In this document: positions 7,250-16,206 of the stretch, piece by piece
How positions within the stretch are numbered: position 1 is the first letter of the stretch
How the letters are laid out: each line of letters starts with the position of its first letter
NCBI GenBank assembly: GCA_948648655.1
Contig: CAPKVJ010000004.1
Location: forward strand, 1 to 64,000
Source of the DNA: an uncultured Candidatus Saccharibacteria bacterium
GTDB lineage: Bacteria > Patescibacteriota > Saccharimonadia > Saccharimonadales > Saccharimonadaceae
Direction of reading: 5' to 3'
Length of the DNA: 64,000 bases
Position numbers and translations under genes: made by a program
Notes under the pieces: generated by a model
Seen by the model: only the letters and a program-made list of their open reading frames with translations
What the model was told of the DNA's origin: nothing
The model's database searches: none

Positions 7250-7675
7250 GTGAAAAACAAACACATAAGATTTCTATTAACACTATTAGTAAGTCTACCG
7301 ATATGTTGCGGGTTGGTCTATATAGCGACGGCTCGTACGACCGTAAAGCGTGAGTTTGGGTTACTGGAACTAGTGCTAGTAATCGCGTCGAGCATTGCTC
7401 TAGCGTGGTCGAGTACACGCAAAAGGCGTCAAAAAGGGTTCCATGACTGGGAGAGCTGGAAGGATCAACAGCACGAACGTGCAGAATATCGGAGTCAGTT
7501 CATGAATGTGCTATTTGTACTCCTGGCGGTCGGTTTCGTGCTGGCGGCTATAGCTGATTGGATGCTAGATTTTGACCCGAACTCTGATGGTGGTATGTAT
7601 ATACTGTTCGCCGGGATTGCGATCGTATTTCTTGGAGTTAATGTTGGTGTCTCGAAATTAATAAAAAAGAAGTGA
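7250..7675 (+). CDS. small integral membrane protein (about 141 aa)
   Basis: I start it at the GTG at 7250, 9 nt after the ABC exporter stop. The longer frame from 7208 would overlap the exporter. Four hydrophobic helices are visible (about 8-27, 36-55, 83-103 and 115-134 from this start), with a basic KRRQK and aromatic DWESWKDQ loop between helices 2 and 3. No family recognised. The position suggests a transcript shared with the exporter. Its last codons lie in one arm of a perfect 24-bp inverted repeat. Confidence 0.65.
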   Translation: MKNKHIRFLLTLLVSLPICCGLVYIATARTTVKREFGLLELVLVIASSIALAWSSTRKRRQKGFHDWESWKDQQHERAEYRSQFMNVLFVLLAVGFVLAAIADWMLDFDPNSDGGMYILFAGIAIVFLGVNVGVSKLIKKK

Positions 7676-7707
7676 TGAGAGACCACTTCTTTTTTATTAA
7701 TTTCGAG
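7651..7707. terminator. 24-bp perfect inverted repeat, bidirectional terminator
   Basis: Arms 7651-7674 and 7684-7707 are fully complementary around a 9-nt loop, with T6 or A6 inside the arms. It lies between convergent genes and terminates in both directions. It contains the last codons of the upstream gene. Confidence 0.9.
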
Positions 7708-7708
7708 C

Positions 7709-8239
7709 TTACTGATTGTTCCAGCGGGCGATGGCGTCTTTGATGACTTGCTTCGCTTCGTCGATGCCGGCAAATTCTTTGACGTTGGTAGTACCAGGCT
7801 TCTTCAAATCTTTGTAGTGATTGAAATGGAATTCGATTTGTTCGATTAGACGCTTTGGCAAATCTTCCAAACTCTTGATAGCATCACCATTATTGCGGTC
7901 GTCAGCTGGTACAGCGATGATCTTGTCATCGACTTCGCCGTCATCGACAAATTTCATCACACCGAGCACGCGGGCTTTGGTATAGATGCCAGTGGTCAAT
8001 GGTTGGTCGGTAATCAACAAAACATCGAGTTCGTCACCGTCTTCGTCAAGCGTCTGCGGGATGAAACCGTAATTGGTTGGCTTGGCAAAAGCAATCGGCT
8101 CAATACGATCAAGCATAAAGCAAGCGTTCTTGCGATCCCATTCAATTTTGTGATTTGAGCCCGTAGGGATCTCGACGACGACATTGATTTCGTTATTTTC
8201 GTAATCACCTGGCGTGAGAATTTTATTAAAATCTGCCAT
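7709..8239 (-). CDS. ppa: inorganic pyrophosphatase (family I)
   Basis: Hydrolyses PPi to phosphate in the cytoplasm and so pulls biosynthetic reactions forward. The protein has 176 residues, typical for the bacterial hexameric enzyme. Seen: the EIPTGSNHKIEWD strand near residue 27, the DRIEP and YGFIPQT region, and the metal-binding signature DGDELDVLL near 66 (D..DPxDV pattern with E/L in place of P). An AAGGAG site lies 6 nt before the ATG, and TATAAT lies about 25 nt upstream. It is convergent with the exporter operon. Confidence 0.96.
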   Translation of the reverse strand: MADFNKILTPGDYENNEINVVVEIPTGSNHKIEWDRKNACFMLDRIEPIAFAKPTNYGFIPQTLDEDGDELDVLLITDQPLTTGIYTKARVLGVMKFVDDGEVDDKIIAVPADDRNNGDAIKSLEDLPKRLIEQIEFHFNHYKDLKKPGTTNVKEFAGIDEAKQVIKDAIARWNNQ

Positions 8240-8276
8240 AAAAAACTCCTTGTTTATGTAGATAATTATAGCATGA

Positions 8277-8311
8277 AAAAATGCCTCAAGTCTTACTTAT
8301 GAGGCATTTTG
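8277..8311. terminator. terminator of the 8293 gene
   Basis: AAAATGCCTCA/TGAGGCATTTT stem, 11 bp, overlapping the last codons of the minus-strand gene ending at 8293. Confidence 0.8.
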
Positions 8312-8757
8312 TTTTCCGAAGGTGCTGATTGCTTTGCTGGACGCGGGTAGATAAAACGTTCGACGACCTCTAGGCAGACAATTGTAATCGTGTGACAGGC
8401 GATAATGATCCCCCAAAGAAGGGGGAGGGACAAAGCCACGTTGTGCCGATTGATGAACACAAATATAATGTAGCTAGAGACAATGCCTATGGAGGTAGGG
8501 TTAGTATGTGAGCTTGCAAAAATCTCACCTAATGTCTCGTTTTTGCGCAGGTCAACTTCATAGCGCACGCCACGCAAGATATAGCAGATATAATAGTAGA
8601 GCGAAAACGCTACTAATACTGCTGCGCCAATGGCACCGTGAATCGTTTGTACATGAGCTGGAACAAAAAGTATAAATATAAGTCCCGACATTATGCTCAC
8701 ACCAGAGATAAACAGCAATCCAATTATGATAAAGGGGTGGTTTTTGAGGAATTTCAT
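8293..8757 (-). CDS. orphan integral membrane protein (154 aa)
   Basis: Four hydrophobic helices (about 10-30, 42-62, 85-103 and 107-130) and a charged C-terminal tail. No family recognised. The ribosome site (GAAAGGAGGG) is strong. A weaker promoter is possible at about 8830-8860 (TTGCCA, 16 nt, TACACT). The gene belongs by design to the accessory, leader-bearing modules. Confidence 0.6.
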   Translation of the reverse strand: MKFLKNHPFIIIGLLFISGVSIMSGLIFILFVPAHVQTIHGAIGAAVLVAFSLYYYICYILRGVRYEVDLRKNETLGEIFASSHTNPTSIGIVSSYIIFVFINRHNVALSLPLLWGIIIACHTITIVCLEVVERFIYPRPAKQSAPSENKMPHK

Positions 8758-8991
8758 AGGAATTCCCTCCTTTCTTAAGGTCCGAAATGTCTAGTTACAT
8801 TTATTTACTGGCTTCTATTCTACACAAAGTGTATCAGAAAGCGGGGATTTGGCAATCCTTGCTTCCGTTATAACGCAGATTAGTGGAAAAGTCAAAGCGG
8901 GTGGCAGTCGGCAATGCTGTATAGCGAGGAAGTCTGTCTAGGGGTGGGATTATTTCGGATAGTAGTGTATAATACGTTTATAACAAATAAA

Positions 8992-9405
8992 GTGGGTTTC
9001 AAAAAACACTCGACAAAGGCTTTTATTTCGTCACTATTAGTATCCTATGCTGTTGACGCTATATTAATCTTTTTAGAGTATCGGGATTTGGTTTGGTTAG
9101 ATATTACAGCTAGTGCCGCTGGTTTTTATGCCTTTTACTATTTATTGGAGTATCGTATTTTAATTATCATCGCCACCTTGACGGCGGTTTTGGCTACTAT
9201 TATGGCTAACAGTATGACGCAGCGATTTTTAGCAATCTATTCCATCATACTTAATGTTTTGTTAATTTTGCCTCTGCAAATTCTAATTTATTCTGTACCT
9301 CAAGAGGTGTCAGTAATCTGTATTCTGATACTTGCTGTACCTATTATTGCTTGTCTTTGCTATAAAAAGTTTAGTTCCAAGAGAAGTCCAGATTCTCTCA
9401 GCTGA
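8992..9405 (+). CDS. integral membrane protein of unknown function
   Basis: I prefer the GTG at 8992 because TATAAT (8968-8973) ends 18 nt upstream, giving a leader of about 10 nt. The frame is open back to 8914. About 137 residues with four to five hydrophobic helices and almost no soluble loops. No family recognised. It could be a GtrA- or VTT-sized membrane protein but shows no motif of either. The strong promoter at 9419-9447 reads into its 3' end from the opposite strand. Confidence 0.5.
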   Translation: MGFKKHSTKAFISSLLVSYAVDAILIFLEYRDLVWLDITASAAGFYAFYYLLEYRILIIIATLTAVLATIMANSMTQRFLAIYSIILNVLLILPLQILIYSVPQEVSVICILILAVPIIACLCYKKFSSKRSPDSLS

Positions 9406-9418
9406 TCTACATACTTTC

Positions 9419-9447
9419 ATTGTAGCACAGATTGTAGTAAAAGTCAA
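9419..9447 (-). promoter_or_regulatory. strong leftward promoter antisense to the 8992 gene
   Basis: Minus-strand TTGACT (9442-9447), 17 nt ending TGTGC, TACAAT (9419-9424). Its core is almost identical to the promoter at 3638. No minus-strand gene begins within 650 nt, so it is either an orphan or the source of antisense RNA over the membrane-protein gene. Confidence 0.65.
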
Positions 9448-9478
9448 TACCTTTTATGCTTTTCTGGAAAAATGCAAC

Positions 9479-10690
9479 CTATTTAGCGTTGTGATTATAG
9501 GGCTTTTGGTTAGGGTCTTGGAAGATTTTTTCGTCTTTGATATCGTCGGGGAGATAATTCTTGTCAAGGTGGAAGCCAGCTTCCCACTTCTGGCCCTTGC
9601 CAAAACCAAGATCTTTCATGAGTTTGGTAGGCGCATTACGCAGCCAAGTCGGAACTGGACAACCCATGCTTTTTCGAGCTAGGCTTTGGGCACGGGCCCA
9701 GCCATTGTAGGTGTCGCGATTTTTCTTGGCTTTGGCGAGGACAACGGCGACATGGCTCAAGATAATACCACCTTCGGGCATGCCGACACGCTCAATTGCC
9801 TGAAAACAACTAACAGCGAGATTGAGGGCACCATTGCCGGCAAGACCGATGTCTTCGGAGGCAAAAATGACCATACGGCGAGCGATGAATTTCGGATCTT
9901 CGCCACTCTCGACCATGCGGGCGAGGTAGTAAAGCGTAGCGTCGACGTCGGAACCGCGCATGGATTTGATGAAGGCGGAAATGTTGTCGTAATGATAGTC
10001 GCCGGATTTGTCGTAGAGGGGCATTTTTTTGCCGACGGCAGTCTCGATGACGTCACGGTCGACCTTTTTGGCAATACTTAAAGAAAGCTCAAGGTCGCCC
10101 AGCGCCGAGCGCGCATCGCCGCCAGAGAGATCGGCGAGATAATCTAGAGCTTCGTCCGTGACACGCTTTTCAGCCTTTTCGGCTACTAGCGCTCGGCGCA
10201 ACACCGTCATAATGCTAGGTTTTGACAGAGGCGCGACGACCACTACACGCGAACGCGAAAGTAGCGGCGAAATGACTTCAAAGCTAGGATTCTCGGTCGT
10301 CGCGCCGATGAGGATGATGAGACCCGACTCAACATGAGGCAAAAATGCGTCCTGCTGCGCCTTATTAAACCGGTGAATTTCATCTACAAAAAGCACTGTG
10401 CGGATTTTTAGATTCCAGTTCGTCCGTGCGCGCTCGACAACTTCTTCAATATCTTTCTTCCCAGCTGTTACCGCCGAGAGTTCTACGAAATCAGCCTTGT
10501 ATTCTTTGGCTAAAATTCGTGCAAGAGTAGTCTTCCCCGTGCCGGGAGGTCCCCAAAAAATTAGATTCACTGGCTCGGCTTTTTTGACAATTTCTGTCAA
10601 AATTTTGCCCGGACCGATAATTTCATCCTGGCCAACCACCTCCGACAAACTCTGCGGACGCATACGCTCCGCGAGGGGGACTCTGTTCAT
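9479..10690 (-). CDS. rarA: replication-associated recombination protein A (MgsA/RarA AAA+ ATPase)
   Basis: AAA+ ATPase acting at stalled replication forks. The protein has 403 residues from the ATG at 10690, which begins NRVPLAERMRP, the family's usual start. TATAAT ends 6 nt upstream, and a 37-residue longer frame would run through that promoter. Walker A GPPGTGKTT and Walker B LFVDEIHRFNKAQQD are present, followed by sensor 1 (GATTENPSF), the arginine-finger region and the C-terminal tetramerisation domain (SGEDPKFIARR, ASEDIG). Function in fork rescue is established for Escherichia coli and yeast homologues. Confidence 0.95.
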   Translation of the reverse strand: MNRVPLAERMRPQSLSEVVGQDEIIGPGKILTEIVKKAEPVNLIFWGPPGTGKTTLARILAKEYKADFVELSAVTAGKKDIEEVVERARTNWNLKIRTVLFVDEIHRFNKAQQDAFLPHVESGLIILIGATTENPSFEVISPLLSRSRVVVVAPLSKPSIMTVLRRALVAEKAEKRVTDEALDYLADLSGGDARSALGDLELSLSIAKKVDRDVIETAVGKKMPLYDKSGDYHYDNISAFIKSMRGSDVDATLYYLARMVESGEDPKFIARRMVIFASEDIGLAGNGALNLAVSCFQAIERVGMPEGGIILSHVAVVLAKAKKNRDTYNGWARAQSLARKSMGCPVPTWLRNAPTKLMKDLGFGKGQKWEAGFHLDKNYLPDDIKDEKIFQDPNQKPYNHNAK

Positions 10691-10757
10691 GGATATATTA
10701 TAACAGAAAACGTCGTACCATATTATGATACGACGTTCGATACTAAACACATAAAAA

Positions 10758-11003
10758 TCAACTTTTAGAGGAAACAAACTCGTCCCATGCTTTCTGCTCA
10801 TTCCGCTGCTTGCTAAACCATTTTACCAATTCCGGTCGCTGACGTTCGGTAATTGGGACAAGGTAAGTGACGATTACCGCCCTACTGCCTACGTATTTCC
10901 AGTCTCCAATAGTATTCTGGGGTGCTACGAATGAATCCTCCTCGCCGGCATCTATCGTGATACTGATAATCGCGGCATTTGCATCTTTGTCTTCAGGCGG
11001 CAA
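10758..11003 (-). CDS. small orphan protein, possibly truncated
   Basis: 81 residues from a TTG codon. The frame stays open upstream for about 14 more codons without an ATG or ribosome site. It is acidic, with an aromatic-rich core and a helical charged C-terminus (VKWFSKQRNEQKAWDEF). No family recognised. It starts about 60 nt after recO on the same strand. It may be the 3' remnant of a longer gene, because no clear translation start is visible. Confidence 0.35.
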   Translation of the reverse strand: MPPEDKDANAAIISITIDAGEEDSFVAPQNTIGDWKYVGSRAVIVTYLVPITERQRPELVKWFSKQRNEQKAWDEFVSSKS

Positions 11004-11065
11004 GGGCTCAAAATAGTAAGTTTTTCGCTTACCAGCAGCAAATTGTCAATGAGTTTGTAGAGAAA

Positions 11066-11734
11066 TTAGCTATATTGTCGAGACAATAATTCAAGCTGCG
11101 GGAGTAGGTCTTCGTATTGATTAACTTTTGTTGCCCAGAGTAGCGGATTTGCGACCAAAAAACGGGCAAATTTAATTTCATCAGCACCAATCGGGCCACG
11201 ATCGTCAGGGCGTAGTGCGGCTTCGGTCGTATCCCAGACATAACGACTGGTCGGATCAAGATTATTGCCATAAATATCGCAAACTAGGTTAAGTTCTTCA
11301 CCGCAGATTCGGGCGAGATTGAGGAGAAACCAAGTCTCGACAAGCGATAAAGACAATCCTTGATTGAGACCTTTCAGGGATTGTTCGAGTAAAGAAAAAT
11401 GCTCCGGGCTACTAATTTGTTCGGTGGTACTACCCAGTTTCTTGAGAAAATTACTTGCGAGTTCGAGTCGCGTCAGGTCAGTCATAATATTATTATAAAA
11501 CTGCAACATTTTGGCACTTGTCAATACGCCCAAATCGCCGCGTCCACGATGGATTACGACATCGGCGACCGAGAAAAGCTCAATCGCTCCAGCAAGACGG
11601 GATTTTTCTTTGCGTACGCCTCGCGCTATGACAGAAATCTTACCTTCTGGAGTCAGAAGATTGAGAATACGGTCGGATTCACCATATTTGGTACGTCGGA
11701 GGACAATAGCGTGAGTGCGAAGATCAGTCGGCAT
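11066..11734 (-). CDS. recO: DNA repair protein RecO
   Basis: Recombination mediator that loads RecA on SSB-coated DNA with RecR. The N-terminal OB-fold begins THAIVLRRTKYGESDRIL and contains GKISVIARGVRK. It is followed by a helical domain, and the usual zinc knuckle is not obvious. 222 residues from the ATG at 11734, which overlaps the response-regulator stop by 11 nt. A TTG 9 nt further upstream is an alternative. Translational coupling to the two-component pair is likely. Confidence 0.88.
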   Translation of the reverse strand: MPTDLRTHAIVLRRTKYGESDRILNLLTPEGKISVIARGVRKEKSRLAGAIELFSVADVVIHRGRGDLGVLTSAKMLQFYNNIMTDLTRLELASNFLKKLGSTTEQISSPEHFSLLEQSLKGLNQGLSLSLVETWFLLNLARICGEELNLVCDIYGNNLDPTSRYVWDTTEAALRPDDRGPIGADEIKFARFLVANPLLWATKVNQYEDLLPQLELLSRQYS

Positions 11735-12185
11735 TTGATTCAAGATATTGATTCAATTCGGCAAGGTTGGACGGTGGTGTCGCTGGTGTCTTGCTAGAGG
11801 TAAGGCTTTTAATAATTGCTTCGTTAATGTCTTCAGGAGTCATTGTAGCTTTGTCTAGGGTTTGGCGCACTCCGTAGTGCTCAAGATTGCGGTGCGACAA
11901 ATCAAGCGTAGAGATTAAAATCACTGGTATTTTGGCGGTATCAGTATAGGAAATCATCTCATTAAGAAAAGTAAAGCCATCTGGTCCGCTTAATAATACA
12001 TCAAGCAAAATCAAATCTGGCAGTTCTTCACGTACGGCGTTCATTGCAGATACAGCATCATTAAATACTTCAATGACTGGTTGCTCGGTCTTGCCACCCA
12101 GCGTAGGAATTTGGGTAGTTTGTGCGGCGAGACCAATCACGTCAGCCATGATTGGTTCATCTTCTATGATGTAAATTTTTGTCAT
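11724..12185 (-). CDS. response regulator, receiver domain only
   Basis: 153 residues with a single CheY-like receiver. The acidic pocket is in IIEDEP (residues 8-10), the phospho-acceptor Asp is D62 in LILLDVLLSGPDG, the switch Ser/Thr is in VILISTLD, and the Lys lies in TLDKA. No DNA-binding domain follows, so output must be through protein contact. The AAAGGA site is 5 nt before the ATG. It lies 10 nt after the histidine kinase gene, so the pair is an operon with recO. Confidence 0.88.
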   Translation of the reverse strand: MTKIYIIEDEPIMADVIGLAAQTTQIPTLGGKTEQPVIEVFNDAVSAMNAVREELPDLILLDVLLSGPDGFTFLNEMISYTDTAKIPVILISTLDLSHRNLEHYGVRQTLDKATMTPEDINEAIIKSLTSSKTPATPPSNLAELNQYLESNAD

Positions 12186-12195
12186 GTAATCCTTT

Positions 12196-12885
12196 CTATG
12201 AAATTAATGATAATTGGCGAGATGCAATCAAATCGACAAAAAAGCTCGTACCGTCACGATGGCGGATGGCACCGAGTTTGGCATGCATATGATGCGCAAA
12301 ATTGGAGGCGATATAGATGCCCAGTCCAGAACTGCCTGGTCGCATGGAGATTGCGGTCGGTTGGTCAAGCGCGCCACGTTCTAGATCGCGATAGATTTCT
12401 ATCGGCAAAGCCGGACCATAATCACGGACGGCAATGCGGATTTTGCCTTGATGGTCAGAGACATTGAGATAGCTACAACTTTGACTTTCGGAATAACGCA
12501 AAGCATTCGTGCAAAAATTATAAATAATACTATAAAGTAACTCACGGTTTGCAGAAGCGAGACGGGACTTGTTGGTGTAGGAAGCTTGGATTTTGCACTG
12601 CTCGACCTGGAAAAGTGGCGTCAGCTCGCGCAGAACACTATCGCAGACCCCGCGCACACCGACTGGTTCCGTCACAAAAAAGCTGTCCTCAAGGCGTGCC
12701 ATACGCGTCAGATCATTAACCTGGCGTAGAGCACGCTCGGACGTCTGGAGAAGCTGATCTCGTAATCGCTGGCGCTGCGACTCATTACTAGTGAGATCGA
12801 GGGCAAGCGTCAGCTGGCGCATCAAGCAAAGCGGAGCCTTCAACTCGTGCGCTGCAACCAAAACCCCATTCACCTCCATTGACAT
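12196..12885 (-). CDS. soluble sensor histidine kinase
   Basis: 229 residues. A HisKA-type dimerisation helix with the phospho-acceptor H13 in AAHELKAPL opens the protein almost at residue 1. A HATPase domain follows: N box NFCTNALRYS, G1 DYGPALP and G2 GSSGLGIYIA. There is no sensor, HAMP or membrane segment, so the signal must come from a partner. TATAAT ends 6 nt before the ATG, so the mRNA is probably leaderless. It is cotranscribed with the receiver protein and recO. Confidence 0.88.
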   Translation of the reverse strand: MSMEVNGVLVAAHELKAPLCLMRQLTLALDLTSNESQRQRLRDQLLQTSERALRQVNDLTRMARLEDSFFVTEPVGVRGVCDSVLRELTPLFQVEQCKIQASYTNKSRLASANRELLYSIIYNFCTNALRYSESQSCSYLNVSDHQGKIRIAVRDYGPALPIEIYRDLERGALDQPTAISMRPGSSGLGIYIASNFAHHMHAKLGAIRHRDGTSFFVDLIASRQLSLIS

Positions 12886-12918
12886 ATATATATTATAGCA
12901 CGGTTAGGGCGGGATTCA

Positions 12919-13689
12919 CTATTCGACAAAAGTCACCGTATCGAGCAATTTGAAGAATTCTTCACTAAATAGCATTGCATCAGTCTGTAATAATACCGTC
13001 TTGTCGCGCAACTTAAACACCGCTACGATTCCCTGTAGCTTATTAGGAAGCTCACCGGTATAGACATTCGCAACGACCGAGCCGATATTGCGCGTAGCGA
13101 CTGTGAGGCCACCCTTGCCGATTAGCCCATCATAAGTCTTTGTCACAGTATCAAAAGCCGCATCACGAATTGTGACACGCAAGGCATTGATTGAAGTATT
13201 GGAAACCGGTAAAACCTCACCAGGATTTAGATAGGCCTCGTAATCACCGCCGTTTACGGCGTCTTTGGCGATATAGATATTCCATGTTTTGGGATATTCA
13301 AAACTCAGACTGCCATAATCAGCGGGGCCAGCAAAACTTTTGTAGGGATACTTTTCCCGCTCGAGAAACTCATTCTCAAGCTTGGTGGTGTTTTCGGATA
13401 CAGCAACGGCGACTTCAGCACTAATTTGCCCCTCAACGTCCGTCCGGACATTATCCCACTCGATGTATTTCCAAATAAATAACCCGATAAAAGTTACAGC
13501 TATCAAGCTAACTATAATGAGAATGATAGTTTCGGCCATGCCACCGCGTGTTTTTGTCGCAACCGCTGGTGCACTAGTGCCAACTGGGCCCATAGCCCCC
13601 TGTGGAGCTACAGCACCAGGCGCAGGAGGAGCAAAAGGTTGTGTAGGGGCGGGTTCGACAACACTGCCATAAGAAGATTTGTTTTGCAT
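12919..13689 (-). CDS. membrane-anchored extracellular protein, unknown function
   Basis: 256 residues. A Pro/Ala-rich disordered cytoplasmic N-terminus (1-48) is followed by one membrane helix (about 54-74) and an extracellular domain with YGSLSFEYPKTWNIY, a PsbP-like opening. The same plan (Pro-rich tail, TM, small extracellular domain) occurs in the protein at 57157-58275. TATAAT ends 6 nt before the ATG. No enzyme motif is seen. Confidence 0.65.
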   Translation of the reverse strand: MQNKSSYGSVVEPAPTQPFAPPAPGAVAPQGAMGPVGTSAPAVATKTRGGMAETIILIIVSLIAVTFIGLFIWKYIEWDNVRTDVEGQISAEVAVAVSENTTKLENEFLEREKYPYKSFAGPADYGSLSFEYPKTWNIYIAKDAVNGGDYEAYLNPGEVLPVSNTSINALRVTIRDAAFDTVTKTYDGLIGKGGLTVATRNIGSVVANVYTGELPNKLQGIVAVFKLRDKTVLLQTDAMLFSEEFFKLLDTVTFVE

Positions 13690-13732
13690 ATGTTTATTAT
13701 ATTACAGCTTCTGGGATTTTGTAAAGATAGCT

Positions 13733-13942
13733 CTACTCTTTGGTAAAATCGCCTATGACTTCGACTTGGTTTTTAAGAGTGGTGAGATCCTGCTCGATGC
13801 CCTTTGCTAGTCGCATGGATTCTTTGTACTTGTCGAGGGCTTCGTCGAGATTAAACTCGTCGCTATAAAACCATTCGCTGTATTCTGAAAGTTGTTCTAT
13901 GCGAGATTCTAAGGATTTTTTATTGGTTGCGTTTTTGGGCAT
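13733..13942 (-). CDS. xseB: exodeoxyribonuclease VII small subunit
   Basis: 69 residues with the family's helical pair: SLESRIEQLSEY and SLDEALDKYKES-like FNLDEALDKYKESMRLA. It binds the XseA C-terminus. It overlaps xseA by 23 nt, has a GGAGG site before the ATG and is translationally coupled to it. Confidence 0.9.
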   Translation of the reverse strand: MPKNATNKKSLESRIEQLSEYSEWFYSDEFNLDEALDKYKESMRLAKGIEQDLTTLKNQVEVIGDFTKE

Positions 13943-15059
13943 TGGTGACCTCCGCTGTTAAAATTTGTTGATGCGTCGTAATTGAAATTGTCTCTCCGGG
14001 TACGAAATTATGAGCTGTCCTTGAATCGGAGCGCAAAATTGCATAGCCACGTTGCAGCACCGCATTGGGGTCGAAAGAATGTAGAATTTTGACAGTTTCC
14101 GACAAAGACTGCAGCTTGAGATCGATATGATGCTGGATTTCTTGAAAGTTGTTATTCATCTGGTGATATATTTTATCGCGTACTGTAGTGATTTGATGGT
14201 CGAATTCCCGCTGAATTTGGGTTTTAATATTCATTAGGTGAATATTCATCGCTGATCGATCAGGGACCAGAATTTCGGCGGCGTTAGAGGGCGTGGAAGC
14301 GCGAACGTCAGCCGCGAGATCCGCTAGGCTCTCATCAACTTCGTGGCCGATGCCGGTCAATACCGGTATGCGACTGGTTGCAATTGCACGAACAAGCTGT
14401 TCGTCATTAAAGGCGGAGAGGTCGTCAGCACTGCCACCACCGCGAAGAATGACAATAACTTCGACTTCACCACGTTGGTTGAAAGCGTCGAGTGCGCGGG
14501 TGATTTGTTCTGGAGCGGAAATCCCCTGCACTAGTGTATTAATCGTAAATATCTTGATCCCGCCCCAACGATTATCGATGATCTTAAGGAAATCACGGTA
14601 GCCAGCGGCAGCAGTGGAAGAAATGACGCCGATTTTGGTTAAATCTGAAGGGAGAGGGCGTTTTTTGGTGGGGTCAAAAAGGCCTTCAGCGGTGAGCTTT
14701 CGCTTCAGAAGCTCAAAACTTTTCTTGATGTTCCCTGCGCCGAGTGGTAGCACTTTCTGAACTGTGAGTGAAAACTTGCCCCAACGTGTAAGTTTTGGGA
14801 TGGCTCGCACTTGGATTTTCATACCATCAGAGATTGGCGCAGTGAGCTGATTTACGGGCATGAAGCAATTGACAGTAAATTCATCTTCCTTGAGGTCGAA
14901 AAAGACCCATTTGCCTTGATTAACTTTGAAACTTGCGACTTCGCCTTCAATGATTACGTTAGGAAAAGAATATTCCAGGATTTGGTTACAAACTGCGATA
15001 AAACCTGCGACCGTAAAGGTTGGTTCGGAAGAGGTATTGATAGAATCTATTGCGGACAT
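13920..15059 (-). CDS. xseA: exodeoxyribonuclease VII large subunit
   Basis: Single-strand exonuclease subunit. 379 residues, somewhat short (usual 400-450). The N-terminal OB-fold has VIIEGEVASFKVNQGKWVFFDLKD-like strands. The catalytic domain has GVISSTAAAGYRDFL, the ILRGGGSADDLSAFND block and the GIGHEVDESLAD block, all conserved. The shortened coiled-coil C-terminus accounts for the length. It forms an operon with xseB and starts 26 nt after the upstream membrane-protein gene. Confidence 0.94.
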   Translation of the reverse strand: MSAIDSINTSSEPTFTVAGFIAVCNQILEYSFPNVIIEGEVASFKVNQGKWVFFDLKEDEFTVNCFMPVNQLTAPISDGMKIQVRAIPKLTRWGKFSLTVQKVLPLGAGNIKKSFELLKRKLTAEGLFDPTKKRPLPSDLTKIGVISSTAAAGYRDFLKIIDNRWGGIKIFTINTLVQGISAPEQITRALDAFNQRGEVEVIVILRGGGSADDLSAFNDEQLVRAIATSRIPVLTGIGHEVDESLADLAADVRASTPSNAAEILVPDRSAMNIHLMNIKTQIQREFDHQITTVRDKIYHQMNNNFQEIQHHIDLKLQSLSETVKILHSFDPNAVLQRGYAILRSDSRTAHNFVPGETISITTHQQILTAEVTNAQKRNQ

Positions 15060-15085
15060 GATAAAACAATCAGACTCCCACAGGC

Positions 15086-16165
15086 CTAACGGTCATACTG
15101 CTCGATTTCGGCTTTTTCTCTGCGACCGATTTTTGAGATAGAATGTTGGTAAAAACCGTAACCGCTAACAATTGTACTAGCAAGCACGATGACGCGAGTC
15201 ATCAAAACAACTACTGCTGACAAACCTGGATCGACGCCGAGACTGGCCATGATCCCGACCATACCGAGCTCATAAAGACCATAGGGCACAATGGCGCCCA
15301 TAACCGAGCCAATTGCTTCGCCAATCATAATTTGTGGCAAGATTTCAGGATGACCCATGCTGGCAGCGACAATCCAGTAAGTGGCAATTTCCAAGAAACT
15401 ATAGATTATACCCCAAAGTGCCGGGCGGATTAACATCTTTTTGTTGCGTCGAGCAGTCATTAAGTCTTCGTGAGCGTCTCCAAGATATTTATCAACGACC
15501 TCACGCTTTAGGATTTCAGGCTTATGACCAAAAGTTACCTTTTTGACAATCCAGTTCACAGAATTGGTTGCGGCCTTTGCGAACCAATCGATGCGTTTTT
15601 TACTACTAGCGATGGTTACCGCTATGGCAATTACTGCAATAATGCCAATGCTCAAGATGGCAGTTAGACCAATTACCCATGCGCCAGCTGCAGGAAGTGA
15701 ACCGAAGATTAGTAAGAAAATAATAGCGATGATGGTCTGAAGTTGGTTAGCACAAATAGTGATGATGTAGCGTAATATATACATGAAACTGGCTTGGCCA
15801 GCGGTGGCTCCGAATGGCTTGAGACGCCATGTGATGTAGCCAAGTCCGCCCAGACCGCCAGCTGGAACGGCGTGGTTGACGAAGTTGAGCTCGAGCGACA
15901 CTTGCATCAAGGTCCAAGCCGAGACGCGTTGAGCGTCGTTTTTGGCGCGCATATAGGAGAAAAACATTTGTCCACAACAAAAGTACATAAATAGCTGCTC
16001 TGGAATGAGCAAAAGTAAAACTAAAATATTAGTCTCTCCGAGATGCCCCAGTGCTGCTTGAATATCGCCAAAATTAGCATAAACGACATATATGATCAGT
16101 CCAAGCGTGATAATTGACAGGGCGGTACGAAATGAGAATTTAGGTTTGGATTTGGATTTAGTCAT
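15086..16165 (-). CDS. lysylphosphatidylglycerol synthase-type / flippase-like TM protein (UPF0104)
   Basis: 359 residues with about eight hydrophobic helices. The AVPAGGLGGLGYITWRL stretch and the later EAIGSVMGAIVPYGLYELG stretch match the two conserved segments of the UPF0104/AglD/MprF-flippase family. Such proteins move or modify lipids, and the substrate here is unknown. TATAAT ends 6 nt before the ATG, divergent from the methyltransferase gene at 16207. Confidence 0.82.
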   Translation of the reverse strand: MTKSKSKPKFSFRTALSIITLGLIIYVVYANFGDIQAALGHLGETNILVLLLLIPEQLFMYFCCGQMFFSYMRAKNDAQRVSAWTLMQVSLELNFVNHAVPAGGLGGLGYITWRLKPFGATAGQASFMYILRYIITICANQLQTIIAIIFLLIFGSLPAAGAWVIGLTAILSIGIIAVIAIAVTIASSKKRIDWFAKAATNSVNWIVKKVTFGHKPEILKREVVDKYLGDAHEDLMTARRNKKMLIRPALWGIIYSFLEIATYWIVAASMGHPEILPQIMIGEAIGSVMGAIVPYGLYELGMVGIMASLGVDPGLSAVVVLMTRVIVLASTIVSGYGFYQHSISKIGRREKAEIEQYDR

Positions 16166-16206
16166 GAGGGCATTATAACATAAAACATGGTATACTAATA
16201 GTTATT

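Noticed and set aside
10691..10801. Longer RarA start 37 codons upstream
   Set aside because: It would run across TATAAT and overlap the neighbouring gene. The family starts at the NRVPLAERMRP segment.
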